Below, one piece after another: positions 15,275 through 24,915 of a stretch of 38,483 nucleotides of DNA (the stretch's first letter is position 1; every line of letters starts with the position of its first letter). The stretch is from assembly GCA_009773315.1 (NCBI GenBank), contig WRPE01000028.1, positions 1 through 38,483 on the forward strand. Reading direction: 5' to 3'. This DNA is from Syntrophaceae bacterium. GTDB lineage: Bacteria > Desulfobacterota > Syntrophia > Syntrophales > Smithellaceae. A program made the position numbers and the translations under genes. Below the pieces are notes generated by a model. It did no database searches, was not told the DNA's origin, and worked only from the letters and a program-made list of their open reading frames with translations.

Positions 15275-16105
15275 ATGGCAAAGCACGAAAAATCTGATAA
15301 AATTGAAAATGGTGACTTTAGAGTATCCAAAGAACCCTTTTATCTTCCCCAGGGCAAGGAAATAGAGATGTTCGAGGCAGCCCATGCCAATAAGCTGCCG
15401 GTTCTTCTTAACGGCCCCACCGGAAGCGGCAAGACAAGGCTGGTGGAACACATGGCCTGGCGCCTGAACCGGCCCCTTTATACCGTCGCCTGCCATGACG
15501 ACCTCAGCGCTAATGACCTGACCGGCCGCTACATCATTAAGGGCGATGAGGTGCAATGGATTGACGGCCCCCTCCTGATGGCTGTGCGCGAAGGCGGCAT
15601 CGCCTACCTCGATGAAATTGTCGAAGCCCGGAAGGACGTAACGGTTGTGATTCACCCCCTGACGGATCATCGGCGCTATCTGCCCGTGGAAAAGAAAGGT
15701 AAAATTTTCCATGCCCCGGAAGGATTCATGATGGTTATCAGCTATAATCCCAATTACCAGAGCGTCTTGAAAGAGCTGAAGCCCAGTACGCGGCAACGCT
15801 TTATCTCGATCAACCTCGGCTGGCCTGCGGAGGATCTGGAAGTCAGAATCGTCAGCCGGGAGGCGGGTGTGGATGAGCAAATATCGGGAAAGCTGGTCCG
15901 CGCAGCCAACCGGATACGCAATCTGATTCATCAGGGTCTGGAGGAAGGCGTTTCGACACGAGAGCTGGTCTATGCGGGAATGCTTCTCAAAAGCGGTATG
16001 CCGGTTCAGGATTCCCTGCGCGCCACCATGATCGAGCCGCTGACCTATGACAGCGACCTGAAAAAGAGCATCGAAGAAGTCCTTAAAAACTATTTCAGCT
16101 TTTAG
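15275..16105 (+). CDS. MoxR-type AAA+ ATPase (CbbQ/NirQ/NorQ family), 276 aa
   Basis: Start at ATG 15275 with AAAGGAG 5 nt upstream. Walker A GPTGSGKT (47-54), Walker B IAYLDE (109-114), sensor-1 region MMVISYNPNYQ, arginine-finger region LKPSTRQRFISINLGWP and a C-terminal helical lid (STRELVYAGMLLKSG). The N-terminal PFYLPQGKEIEMFEAAHANKLPVLLNGPTG is typical of NorQ/CbbQ. These ATPases act with a VWA partner as chaperones that insert metals or activate metalloenzymes (nitric oxide reductase, Rubisco, methanol dehydrogenase). The VWA partner is encoded 12 bp downstream, but no target enzyme is adjacent. Confidence 0.95.
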   Translation: MAKHEKSDKIENGDFRVSKEPFYLPQGKEIEMFEAAHANKLPVLLNGPTGSGKTRLVEHMAWRLNRPLYTVACHDDLSANDLTGRYIIKGDEVQWIDGPLLMAVREGGIAYLDEIVEARKDVTVVIHPLTDHRRYLPVEKKGKIFHAPEGFMMVISYNPNYQSVLKELKPSTRQRFISINLGWPAEDLEVRIVSREAGVDEQISGKLVRAANRIRNLIHQGLEEGVSTRELVYAGMLLKSGMPVQDSLRATMIEPLTYDSDLKKSIEEVLKNYFSF

Positions 16106-16117
16106 CGGGGATGATTC

Positions 16118-19100
16118 ATGCCGCGAGACCGATTGAAAGATACAAACAAAAAACCCCATCCCGCCGCCAGGGACGGGGTGGCTGATGACCATGTGGAATA
16201 TGAGCTGATGGCCCGTTTCGGCGCCACCTTCTCTCCCCTCATCGAACGCTTCGGCGAGGAAGGTATCGATTCCATCCTGACACCGATCACCCGAATCGCC
16301 GAGAATGATCGTCAGGCAGCCCTTGTCCTTCTGGAGAGGTGTCCGGACATTATTGCTAAACTCCTCCCTTTCGGCGAGGAAATGGTCCTCAACGTTTTCG
16401 ACATGGCGAACCAGGTGATTCCCTACGGATCTCCTGTTGCCGTTCGCTTTATCGAAATCAGTCCCGCGCTGGTTTCTGAAAACAATTTTGAGATATTGGC
16501 CCAAACCGCCGCCCTGGCGTGCAGCATCGCTCAGATCGACATCCGGACGGCCATGTGCGTCCTCACGGAGAGCCCGGCCATCATTAACAGGGTCGGCTTT
16601 GAAGGCTTGCGCAAGGTCGCGGCTTTCGGCGCCGCGATTGCCCGCTTCAGCTGGGCTCATTCCATCAGGGCTGTTGAAGAAAGCCCCGGCCGGATAGACA
16701 AGATGATGGAAGCAGGCGCGGATGTATCTTCCTCTCTGGCTGTTTATCATCTGGCTTCCGTGATGGCTCAGGACAACTGGAACATCGCCATGGAACTCGT
16801 GGTGAAAATCCCCGGCATTACAGAACGATTAGCCGCCCGCGGCCGGACAGACCTGCTGGCTGTGCTATACGACCACGCCGCCAAGACAACGCCTTTCGGC
16901 GCCAGGATGGCTTACACTTTTCTCGACACGGCCCCCGGCCTGATTGACCGCCTGGGACAAGACGGATTGGAATCTGTCTGGCAATGCGCCCTGGCCATGG
17001 CGGCCGACAATCCTGAAAATGCTGTTGCTCTGTTGATGAAAAGCCCTGGGATCGTCGATCACCTGCAAGCCCGACTTACTGTTCGGCAGATAGGAAATAT
17101 TTATCACCTGGGGCAGGAGCTTTCCGCTGTCAGTTCACAGGTTGCCCTGAGATTCGTTTCCGCAAGCGTTGAGCTTACAGAACGTCTTGATGCTATAGGC
17201 TTGCGGCGTATTGCGGACATGGCAGACGTGATGGCCCGCGTGAGCCGCCCTGTCGCTGAGGCATTCCTGGATGTTGCGCCGATTCTTCTGGACAGAGCCG
17301 GCATGGAAGGGTTGACAAAAATTAGCGCCCTCGGTACTGATATCGCAAGGGTAAGCTGGGAGACGGCCTCGCGGCTCCTTCTGAAAAGCCCTGATCTGAT
17401 CGATCGTATCGGCATCGACGGCTTGAAACTGATCGGTGATTTCGCGTCTTCCCTCGCCCATGAAAGCTGGTCTGCTGCCACCTCACTTCTCGATAAATGT
17501 CCTACCATCATCGATGGGCTTCTGAAGCTCGGCGATGCCTCCCTTATCACGAAAGTCTGTCATCTCGGTTCGCGAATTGTAAATTACAACGCCCGGATGG
17601 CCGTGAGTCTCCTGGATCGCAGTCCCGAGATTATCAGATTGATTGGATTTGACGGTTTGGAAAAACTGGAAGATTTAGCGCACCAGACAGGCGCCGAGAG
17701 CTGGACAACCGCCGTCAGCCTCCTGGAAACAAGCCCGCGCATTATCGAACGGCTGGGATATGACGGCTTGACTCAGATCGCCTCACTGGCCCGCGTTGTC
17801 GCCCGCCAGAACAGCTACGGCGCCGTAAGCCTTCTGGAAAAAAGTCCCGATCTGATCGACCGCCTGCTAACCCACGGAGACCTTTCGCTTACGCTTCGCG
17901 TTTATGCGTTTGCCGCCGAGGCTGCTGCTTCCGATTGGCGGCTGGCTGCGACGCTGCTGGAAGAAAGTCCGGCGCTGCTTGCCCGAATAGGCGCCCTGGG
18001 CCTGGCAAAATTGTTTGCCCTGATGATCAGAACCGCCCGCAACAGCGGGAAAATAGCGAAACGCCTTCTGGACGTGAGCCCCGTCGTCATTGATAAGATG
18101 GGCTTTGAAGGACTGGAAATCCTGGTCGAGTGCGCCTCTTTCATTGCCGGAAAAGACGGACAGGCCGCCATTGCCGTTGTGGAGAAGAGTCCCCGTCTCA
18201 TCGACCGGCTGGATCATATCGGCGACAGAGCCATTGCGCCGGGCGTCTACGGGATTACCGCCATGGTGGCCCGTACAAGCCCCGCCCTTGCCGTAGCACT
18301 TCTGGAAAAAAGCCCGGAATTCATCCACTGGGTGGGATTGGAAGGGTTCGGCATGATTGCGTCGTTTGTCGAAAACACGGCCAAAGAAGACGAAGAAAAG
18401 GCCCTGTCTTTCCTGACCAGCAATTCTCCCGCCTTCAGTGATTTCATGGAGGGTATTCCCAAAGGCCTGGAGCTCAAAACCATCAGGCATCTTCTGTCCA
18501 CCTATCTGCGGGCCCTGCTGGGACGCCGAGTGGAAATCGCTGAAGCAGAAACCGTCTATACGGACGGACGGAAAATTTATCTTCCCAAACGGATCAAGGA
18601 TTTTCAGGACAAAGAAGATAATTTCAAGCTCTATAAAGCCTCCGCCACCCATCAGGAGGCCCATCTGGAATACGGGAGCTTTGAATTTGACCTCTCCCGA
18701 ATGACGGAAGTCATCCAGGATATTACCGCCCGCTACGGGACCAGGAAAGAGGATGAGGAGCAAAGCGACATCGACCGTTTTACACACTTGTTTCCGGAAC
18801 CGGATCTGGCGCAGGATCTCTTTAATCTGCTGGAGGACTTCAGGATTGAGAGCATCCTGAAACGGGAGTATCCCGCCCTGGGCGAAGATATTTTAGCCAT
18901 GAACCGCCATATGACAGCAAAACGGCGTCCGCCGCAAAAGATGACCAACTCCAAACAGCGAACGGTGGAAATGATCGCCCAGAGCCTGATGGCGGGAAAA
19001 ATATTCGACAATACCGATGATCCGGCTATCCCGATTCTTAGGAGCACACTGGATATGTCCTTGTCCCTTAAGCAACTGGAATCGGATGTTCACGAAGCGG

Positions 19101-20539
19101 CGCGGCTGTCTGTCGGCATCTATTTCATGATCGATAAGACCTTTAAGGAGCCTTACCGCGCGGTGAAGCCCCTGTCCAAACCGTTGGATCAGGATATGGT
19201 CTCTCAAAATATCGGGAGCTTTGGCAAAACATCGCAGCAAATCCAAAACCGCCTGCAGGGCCGTCAATCAGCACAGCGCAGCCCATCCGCGTCGCAGGTG
19301 GAATCGCAAAGCAATGCCCAAAGCGACACGACGCCAACACAGACAAGGCCGGACGCGGACAATGTGGCCGAGAGACCCCACCGGACGGGACAGGAGCAAC
19401 AAAGTTTTCGAGGCCCGTCTCGCAGCGGCAAGCAGGAAGCAGGCCGTGCCGAGCAGCATGAGGAAGAAGCAGGTTCTTCAGACCCCTCTATGAAATTTGA
19501 TGCGCCGGAAAAGATCGAGCGGCTGCTGCGGGCCGTTTATCAGGAGAAGGGGGTAACACCTAAGGAAATCGAGCGGCGCCTGGAATCGCTCAGCGCCAAT
19601 GACGTCTATCTTTTCCTGCGCAGCCTCGAGCTTTCTCTCGATAAGAAGACGGAACTCCAGAGCGAACAGGGGACATCTCTTTATGACGAATGGGGGGAGG
19701 ACCTTCATGATTACCGCAGCAACTGGACAAGAATCCGCGAACAGACCCACGCGGGAACTTCTCTGGATTTTTACCGTGAGACGACGGACCGGCATGCGGG
19801 ACTTTTGAAAAAGATCCGGCGCGAATTTCAGATGCTCAAACCGGAAGGTTTCACCAGGCTCAAACGCCAATATGACGGCGATGATATTGATCTGGATGCC
19901 GTGGTGGAGTTTATGGTGGATCGCAAAGCGGGGATTTCCCCGTCTGAGAAGAACTACACCCTCATTCAAAAAAGAAGGCGCGATATTGCCGTGGCCTTTC
20001 TCATCGACATGAGCCGCAGCACCAAGGGCGCCACGATTGAGCGCGAGAAGGAATCCCTGATCATCATGTCGGAGGCCCTGTACGAGGTCGGCGATGCCTT
20101 CGCCATTTACGGATTTTCCGGGGACAATCGCGATAATGTCGATTACTACCGCATCAAGGATTTCGACGATCCCTATGATGAAAAGGCCAAGAAAAGAATT
20201 TCCGCCATCGAGGACCATTTTGAGAACCGGGATGGAACGGCCATCCGGCACACCCTGAACAAGTTAAGAAAGCGGCCGGAACGAACGAAACTGATTATTC
20301 TCCTGAGCGACGGCAAGCCCGTGGACAAGGAATATTCGGGAACCTACGCCATTGAAGACACGCGGATGGCCCTGAAAGAGGCCCAGCATTTTGGGATCAA
20401 GACCTTCTGCATCACCGTGGATCGGGCAGCCGCTGAATATCTGCCCCGCATGTACAGCCACAGCAGCTGGACCGTCATCGACGACGTGGTTAAATTACCC
20501 GAAAAGATTACCCGCATCTACCGGATGCTGACGGCCTGA
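16118..20539 (+). CDS. Giant NorD/CbbO-type VWA protein with 18 N-terminal helical repeats, 1473 aa
   Basis: Residues 69-762 are 18 tandem units, each starting with a motif like VSLLEKSPDLIDRLG.DGL and ending ...A..SW..A, probably two-helix HEAT/ARM-like hairpins building a solenoid. Residues about 780-960 are the NorD/CbbO-type region, with HQEAH at 845-849 and LFNLLEDFRIESILKREYPAL. Residues 1060-1150 are a low-complexity polar linker (Gln, Ser, Arg rich). Residues about 1290-1473 are a VWA domain with an intact MIDAS: Asp1297-x-Ser1299-x-Ser1301, Thr1374, Asp1398. Typical NorD/CbbO partners are about 600-800 aa, so the repeat array roughly doubles the size. With the MoxR ATPase upstream it should form an ATP-driven metalloenzyme-activation complex, the repeats presumably holding the client. 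Confidence 0.93.
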   Translation: MPRDRLKDTNKKPHPAARDGVADDHVEYELMARFGATFSPLIERFGEEGIDSILTPITRIAENDRQAALVLLERCPDIIAKLLPFGEEMVLNVFDMANQVIPYGSPVAVRFIEISPALVSENNFEILAQTAALACSIAQIDIRTAMCVLTESPAIINRVGFEGLRKVAAFGAAIARFSWAHSIRAVEESPGRIDKMMEAGADVSSSLAVYHLASVMAQDNWNIAMELVVKIPGITERLAARGRTDLLAVLYDHAAKTTPFGARMAYTFLDTAPGLIDRLGQDGLESVWQCALAMAADNPENAVALLMKSPGIVDHLQARLTVRQIGNIYHLGQELSAVSSQVALRFVSASVELTERLDAIGLRRIADMADVMARVSRPVAEAFLDVAPILLDRAGMEGLTKISALGTDIARVSWETASRLLLKSPDLIDRIGIDGLKLIGDFASSLAHESWSAATSLLDKCPTIIDGLLKLGDASLITKVCHLGSRIVNYNARMAVSLLDRSPEIIRLIGFDGLEKLEDLAHQTGAESWTTAVSLLETSPRIIERLGYDGLTQIASLARVVARQNSYGAVSLLEKSPDLIDRLLTHGDLSLTLRVYAFAAEAAASDWRLAATLLEESPALLARIGALGLAKLFALMIRTARNSGKIAKRLLDVSPVVIDKMGFEGLEILVECASFIAGKDGQAAIAVVEKSPRLIDRLDHIGDRAIAPGVYGITAMVARTSPALAVALLEKSPEFIHWVGLEGFGMIASFVENTAKEDEEKALSFLTSNSPAFSDFMEGIPKGLELKTIRHLLSTYLRALLGRRVEIAEAETVYTDGRKIYLPKRIKDFQDKEDNFKLYKASATHQEAHLEYGSFEFDLSRMTEVIQDITARYGTRKEDEEQSDIDRFTHLFPEPDLAQDLFNLLEDFRIESILKREYPALGEDILAMNRHMTAKRRPPQKMTNSKQRTVEMIAQSLMAGKIFDNTDDPAIPILRSTLDMSLSLKQLESDVHEAARLSVGIYFMIDKTFKEPYRAVKPLSKPLDQDMVSQNIGSFGKTSQQIQNRLQGRQSAQRSPSASQVESQSNAQSDTTPTQTRPDADNVAERPHRTGQEQQSFRGPSRSGKQEAGRAEQHEEEAGSSDPSMKFDAPEKIERLLRAVYQEKGVTPKEIERRLESLSANDVYLFLRSLELSLDKKTELQSEQGTSLYDEWGEDLHDYRSNWTRIREQTHAGTSLDFYRETTDRHAGLLKKIRREFQMLKPEGFTRLKRQYDGDDIDLDAVVEFMVDRKAGISPSEKNYTLIQKRRRDIAVAFLIDMSRSTKGATIEREKESLIIMSEALYEVGDAFAIYGFSGDNRDNVDYYRIKDFDDPYDEKAKKRISAIEDHFENRDGTAIRHTLNKLRKRPERTKLIILLSDGKPVDKEYSGTYAIEDTRMALKEAQHFGIKTFCITVDRAAAEYLPRMYSHSSWTVIDDVVKLPEKITRIYRMLTA
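16322..18403 (+). repeat. In-gene tandem repeat array, 18 units of 37 or 41 codons
   Basis: Protein-level repeats within the VWA gene. Unit lengths, counted from the translation, are 40, 37, 37, 42, 41, 37, 41, 37, 37, 37, 41, 37, 37, 41, 37, 37, 41, 37. From unit 11 on the order is strictly 41-37-37, a 115-residue super-repeat. The long units carry a 4-residue insert after DRL (for example LTHGDLSLT in place of GxDGL). Units differ at nucleotide level, so this is an old duplication, not a recent expansion. Confidence 0.85.
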
Positions 20540-20594
20540 TACCGACATCTGCCGGGTTAACGTGTAATTCCAATTGTTAGCTGCACAAAACGCG

Positions 20595-22085
20595 TCAGCC
20601 TTCCATTTTATAGCCTTTTTCCTTAAAGAGCCTCAAGCATGCCGTCACAACCTGAGGATCATACTTCGTGCCGCTGTTATTTTCTATAATCCCCAACGCC
20701 TCGTCAATGCGCATGCCAGGTCGGCTGATCTTGTTGGACGTCAAATCTTCGATGGCGTCTGCGACGGCTATTATTCTGGCTTCGATGAGAATGGCTTCTC
20801 CCTTGATCCCTTTAGGGAAACCTGAGCCGTCAAAACATTCGCGATGCTGGAGAATGATCTCGGCAATCGGCCAAGGGGATTCGATCTTCTTCACGGCGTC
20901 ATGGCCGGTTTGAGGGTAGCCTTGATACAGGGTCAATTTAATACCGTCCAACTTTTCGCTATTCTGAAGAAATTCGATAGGGATGGTAATCAGGCCGATA
21001 TCATAAACGGCCGCCGCCAGTTCAATCCCCTGCACCTGAAAATTGGTCAGTCCCAGTTCCCGGGCGATTGCAGACGTTAAGGCCGATACATGCTGATGGT
21101 GACCGGGGGCATACGGACCCTTCACTTCAATCGTTTCAGAGATGACATCAATTGCGCCCTTCAGGTTTCTCTCCAACCTGGTATGGCTCTCTTGGAGAGC
21201 CACCTCGGCCTGCTTGCGTTTGGTGATGTCATTGACAAAATTCAGAGTGGCGGGTTTCCCCAGCCAGTTTATCAAAACGGAATTCAGTTCTACCCATTTG
21301 ATGACGCCTTCTTTGGTGATAAGTCGAAAAGAATAGAAGTTAGGAGTCTTCTCGCCCTTCGTGCGTCTGACATGCCGGTCGATAACCATATCCCTGTCAT
21401 CCTGATGAATAAACTCAGTAAACGATCTTGATACGAGTTCCTCACCGGAATAACCCATTATCGTGACGGTCATCGGATTGACGAATACCAGCTTGCCATC
21501 CAGAGCCACAAAAATGGCCTCGTTAGCATTCTCGATAAGGCTACGATATTTCTCTTCGCTATCCTTTAAGGCTTCTTCCGCCTTTTTTCGCTCAGATATA
21601 TCAATGCCGACCCCCACGAAAAAATTAGGGGCCTCCCCATCAAACATCACGCCCTGACCATACCATTGAACAAAATAGGTCCTGCCGGATTTACTTCTAA
21701 TCTGGTTTTCATTGACCGTCTTTTTTTCTTCCCGAATAATTTCCCGGAAGACTCCGGTGAGCATACCACGTTCTTCTTCAGGCACAAAAGTCGTCAGATA
21801 GTCGGTCCCCCTAATTTCCTCTGTTGTATATTCGAGGGCCTTCAACAACGCCTGATTCATCATCATGACTTTTCCATCAAAACCAATAGCCACGATAAAT
21901 GCCGGGGAGGTGTCAAGAAGTAACTGCGCGAATTTCTGCTCCCTACTGATCTCGGCTTCGCTCTTGATCAGCGCCTGCTCCGTCCGCTTGCGCTCGCCTT
22001 CCGAGCGCTCCAGATATTGAATTCTCCGCTTTAATAAGGAATTCTCTTCAATGAGGTCTTGATATGTTTTGGATGGATCATGCAT
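20595..22085 (-). CDS. PAS-PAS-HD-GYP-like signalling protein with degenerate metal site, 496 aa
   Basis: Start at ATG 22085 with AGGGGG 7 nt upstream. Residues 10-50 are a coiled coil, 50-165 PAS (ending FVGVGIDISERKKAEEAL), 175-292 PAS/PAC (ending LNFVNDITKRKQAEVAL) and 305-496 HD-GYP-like. In the last domain the signature residues differ from active c-di-GMP phosphodiesterases: the HD pair is Tyr361-Asp362 (AAVYDIGL), HP is YP (Tyr390), HHE is QHR (413-415), GYP is GFP. Metal binding and hydrolysis are therefore unlikely; it may be a sensor that binds nucleotide or a partner protein. No membrane segment is present, so it senses cytoplasmic signals. The gene beside it is a remnant of a paralogue with intact signature residues. 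Confidence 0.9.
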   Translation of the reverse strand: MHDPSKTYQDLIEENSLLKRRIQYLERSEGERKRTEQALIKSEAEISREQKFAQLLLDTSPAFIVAIGFDGKVMMMNQALLKALEYTTEEIRGTDYLTTFVPEEERGMLTGVFREIIREEKKTVNENQIRSKSGRTYFVQWYGQGVMFDGEAPNFFVGVGIDISERKKAEEALKDSEEKYRSLIENANEAIFVALDGKLVFVNPMTVTIMGYSGEELVSRSFTEFIHQDDRDMVIDRHVRRTKGEKTPNFYSFRLITKEGVIKWVELNSVLINWLGKPATLNFVNDITKRKQAEVALQESHTRLERNLKGAIDVISETIEVKGPYAPGHHQHVSALTSAIARELGLTNFQVQGIELAAAVYDIGLITIPIEFLQNSEKLDGIKLTLYQGYPQTGHDAVKKIESPWPIAEIILQHRECFDGSGFPKGIKGEAILIEARIIAVADAIEDLTSNKISRPGMRIDEALGIIENNSGTKYDPQVVTACLRLFKEKGYKMEG

Positions 22086-22157
22086 TTGATGCCCCCTGTT
22101 ACGATTAACAATGCTGGCTGGAAACAAAAATGGATATTATTTGTTGTGTCGATAAAA

Positions 22158-22839
22158 TCAAACCCCTTTCAGTTTAAACCCTTTTTCACGAAATAATCTC
22201 AAACAGGCATCCGCGACAGCTTCGTCGTAAAAGATGCCCCTGTTCTTCTCGATCTCATCCAATGCTGCATTGATTCCCAGGCCGGGACGATAGGGCCGGT
22301 GAGAGGCCATGGCTTCTACCCCGTCGGCAACAGCAAGAATACGCGCCTCGATGAGAATGTCATCCCCCTTCAGATTTCTGGGATAGCCGGAACCGTCCAT
22401 CCGCTCATGGTGCTGATAAACAATTTCTGCCAAGGGCCACGGCGATTCCACATCGTTCAGCATCTCGTACCCCTTCCGGGAATGCTCTTTGATCAGGCGA
22501 AACTCAAGTTTTGTCAGTTTGGTAGGCTTGGACAATATCTCCGCAGGACAGGATCAGCCCCGCCTCGCTGAGGCTGAAATAGCCCACCGGCGCCCGGTCG
22601 TACAGGTCGAAATACCGTGCGCGCGAGGCTTCCAGTTCCGCCTGAGTCTGGCGCAGCTCTTCGTTCTGCATCTCCAGCTCAATCTGATGCACTTGCAGTT
22701 CGTGGAGCGTCTGCCGCCTGTATTCGGGCGACAACGCCTCCGAATTTTTCGGCATCCCAACGGTTTTCCCTTTGATACTATTCTCTGCCCGCCGTCGTAA
22801 ATCAATTGCCTTGATTGAAGGGATTTCTTTCTTATGCAT
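22158..22839 (-). pseudogene. Remnant of a PAS/HD-GYP protein with internal out-of-frame deletion
   Basis: The 5' part (ATG 22839, GGGAG site) encodes a coiled coil plus the first strands of a PAS domain (ELQVHQIELEMQNEELRQTQAEL...YFDLYDRAPVGYFSLSEAGLIL), then runs out of frame and stops at 22504. From about 22545 downstream, another frame encodes the C-terminal half of an HD-GYP domain: PAEILSKPTKLTKLEFRLIKEHSRKGYEML...YQHHERMDGSGYP. The HHE and GYP signatures here are intact. The rest of PAS and the HD half are missing, so a deletion joined the two ends near 22540-22550. The second piece has no good start codon. The C-terminal half is clearly paralogous to residues 400-496 of the neighbouring gene. 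Confidence 0.85.
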
Positions 22840-23004
22840 GGTCTCTCCCTTTCTGATTCTTGATCTTCTGTCACAGAAACTACGCCAGATTCAACGGGTT
22901 ACCGGTCAATTCGTTTATTCTTATGATTATATTTTACTCTAATACATCATGATGTCAATATTATATACGTATAAATCAGGAATAGCATCACAACAGTATG
23001 CACC

Positions 23005-24804
23005 TCATCTCTCCCTGATCCAGACTTCCTCGCCGTTGACAAACGTACTCATCACCTGGATTTCCCGAAGCGATTCGGGCTTCACTTTGAGCGGATTCCG
23101 GTTGAGGATGATCAAGTCGGCGTATTTACCGGGTTCGATGCTGCCTATTTTCTTCTCCATATTGATCTGCCAGGCGGCATGAAGGGTCAGCGCTTTCAAT
23201 CCATCTGTGACCGAGATCGCTTCATGCAGCCCGATGATTTCGCCCTCGCGGGTTTTTCGCGTTACCGCCGTCTGAAGCAGGCTTAAGGGCTCTTCCGGAT
23301 ACATGGGGGCATCGGCATGCAGGGAATAATACAAGTCCGCTTTCCCTGTGCTCCCGACCGGCAGCATTTTTTCGGCCCGCTCGGCGCCCAGGATATCGTT
23401 GCGCAGAGCTTTGCCGTAATAGTACAGGTGATTAATATGAAAGCTGGGGGTGATTCCCAGCCGTTGCATTTTTCCCAGAAGTTCCGGCGGCAGGAGAACG
23501 CCATGTTCGATGCGGTGCCGCAAATGTTTCGTCGGTGATTCCGACTGTATCCTGTCAAAAACCTCCAGAACCTCTTGGGTGGACCGGTCGCCCTGGGAGT
23601 GCACGCTGACCTGCCAGCCGAGTTCATGATATTTTTTGACCGCATCAAAAAATTCCTGCCGGCCGATGACGGTTTGTCCGCAGTGATTGGCGGGGATTTT
23701 AAGCCCTTGGAGCATCAGTTCGGAATTCAGGTAAGGTTCCCTGATGTACATGGACCCGGTGTAGGGAGAGCCGTCGTACCAGATTTTCATGCCGCAGATT
23801 TTGAAAAAGTCGTCGCCGTTTTCAATTTGTTTCGGGAACAGGTCGGGCGTTGAATGCAGCAGATACATGAAATGCCGGGCGGTGGGCTTTTTGCGGGGCA
23901 GGAGGCCCGCGGCAGAAAGCGTCCGGGAAATCAGTTTCGGGTGGGCTGTGGACAGATATTCATAAAGGATGAGAGCCTTGCCGTTCATAAGTCCCAGGGT
24001 GGTGATGCTGGTGAACCCGTTGCCCAGGTATTCTTCGTTGACTTTCAGAATATTGTCCTTAATGTCGAATACCTTGAGCACGTCTTCGGACATCATCTTA
24101 ACGGCTGCGGTTTCAACAATAAAGCCGGTCAGATTCCCCCGACCATCTTTTTCAAAGTAGCTTCCGGGGGCCGGGTCGGGTGTTGTTGCCGTGACGCCCA
24201 TTTTTTTGAAAGCCATGGAATTTGCCCAGGCCGAGTGGATGCTCTGGGCCAGGATGAGAACCGGATGATCAGGAGCGATGGCATCCAGAAAGCCGATATC
24301 CGGAGCTGTAAGCCCCGGAATCAATATCGGATCGAATCCTCTGCAGAAAATCCACTGTCCTTTTGGGACTTGGGAGACGGTTTGACGAAGTTTTGCCCAT
24401 ACCTCTTCTTTCGTTCGGTACGTAAAGCCGCTGAGATCAACATACCCGTGCAGATACGCGCTGATATCCGGGTGCGTGTGAACAGCGATAAATCCCGGCA
24501 TCAGGGTTTTGCCCTGAAGGTCTATCATCCGCGTGTCAACGGTCTTGCGTTTCAGAATCTCTTCTTTTGTGCCCGTCGAGACGATTTTACCGTTTTCCAC
24601 GAATAAGGCTTCCACGACACCGGCCGGCGTGTCGTTCATGGTGACGATGTCGCCTCCGTGGAATATCATCCGGTTGGGCCCCGTTGTGGCGCATCCGGCG
24701 AAAAGCAACGTCAGCAAGGTGCAAGCGATAAGGCCCGGTAAATACCTGTTAAACAGGAGATTTTCTGATTTTTTCCGGGATTTTTTCTTTGACGGTATCA
24801 TCAT
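23005..24804 (-). CDS. Amidohydrolase family 3 (YtcJ-like) lipoprotein, 599 aa
   Basis: The N-terminus is basic, then a hydrophobic segment ending in lipobox FAGC (Cys38), so the enzyme is exported and lipid-anchored; most YtcJ-like proteins are cytoplasmic, though lipoprotein forms exist. Amidohydrolase landmarks: HTH at 109-111 (VHTHPDISAYLHGYVDL), a long insertion typical of family 3, KIWYDGSPYTGSMYIREPYL, VHSQGDRS, HRIEHGV, LHADAPMYPEEPL and the closing IGSIEPGKYADLIILNRNPL. Metal-dependent hydrolysis of an amide or related bond in a small periplasmic substrate is expected; the substrate is unknown. ATG at 24804 has AAAGGAG. Confidence 0.92.
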   Translation of the reverse strand: MMIPSKKKSRKKSENLLFNRYLPGLIACTLLTLLFAGCATTGPNRMIFHGGDIVTMNDTPAGVVEALFVENGKIVSTGTKEEILKRKTVDTRMIDLQGKTLMPGFIAVHTHPDISAYLHGYVDLSGFTYRTKEEVWAKLRQTVSQVPKGQWIFCRGFDPILIPGLTAPDIGFLDAIAPDHPVLILAQSIHSAWANSMAFKKMGVTATTPDPAPGSYFEKDGRGNLTGFIVETAAVKMMSEDVLKVFDIKDNILKVNEEYLGNGFTSITTLGLMNGKALILYEYLSTAHPKLISRTLSAAGLLPRKKPTARHFMYLLHSTPDLFPKQIENGDDFFKICGMKIWYDGSPYTGSMYIREPYLNSELMLQGLKIPANHCGQTVIGRQEFFDAVKKYHELGWQVSVHSQGDRSTQEVLEVFDRIQSESPTKHLRHRIEHGVLLPPELLGKMQRLGITPSFHINHLYYYGKALRNDILGAERAEKMLPVGSTGKADLYYSLHADAPMYPEEPLSLLQTAVTRKTREGEIIGLHEAISVTDGLKALTLHAAWQINMEKKIGSIEPGKYADLIILNRNPLKVKPESLREIQVMSTFVNGEEVWIRER

Positions 24805-24915
24805 GGTTTGACTCCTTTGTCATGTTTTGAGTCGAGTAGACCCGTTTCTTCCGTTGCTGTCCTGTTCTTGAATCAATACCCCCGCGCCTTTTGTTTGTTA
24901 TATCAAGGACACCTT

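Noticed and set aside
15218-16750. 510-aa open frame on the minus strand
   Set aside because: Antisense to the MoxR ATPase and the start of the VWA gene, both with full motifs; composition is typical of a mirrored frame.
17867-18787. 306-aa minus-strand frame
   Set aside because: Antisense to the repeat region of the VWA gene; the repeats create matching long mirror frames.
22939-22990. AT-rich palindromic ATATACGTATA stretch as an operator
   Set aside because: Short AT palindrome in the region just beyond the amidohydrolase gene stop; no partner site and no promoter elements around it.
23854-24606. 250-aa plus-strand frame
   Set aside because: Antisense to the amidohydrolase lipoprotein gene, which has complete motifs and a good start.
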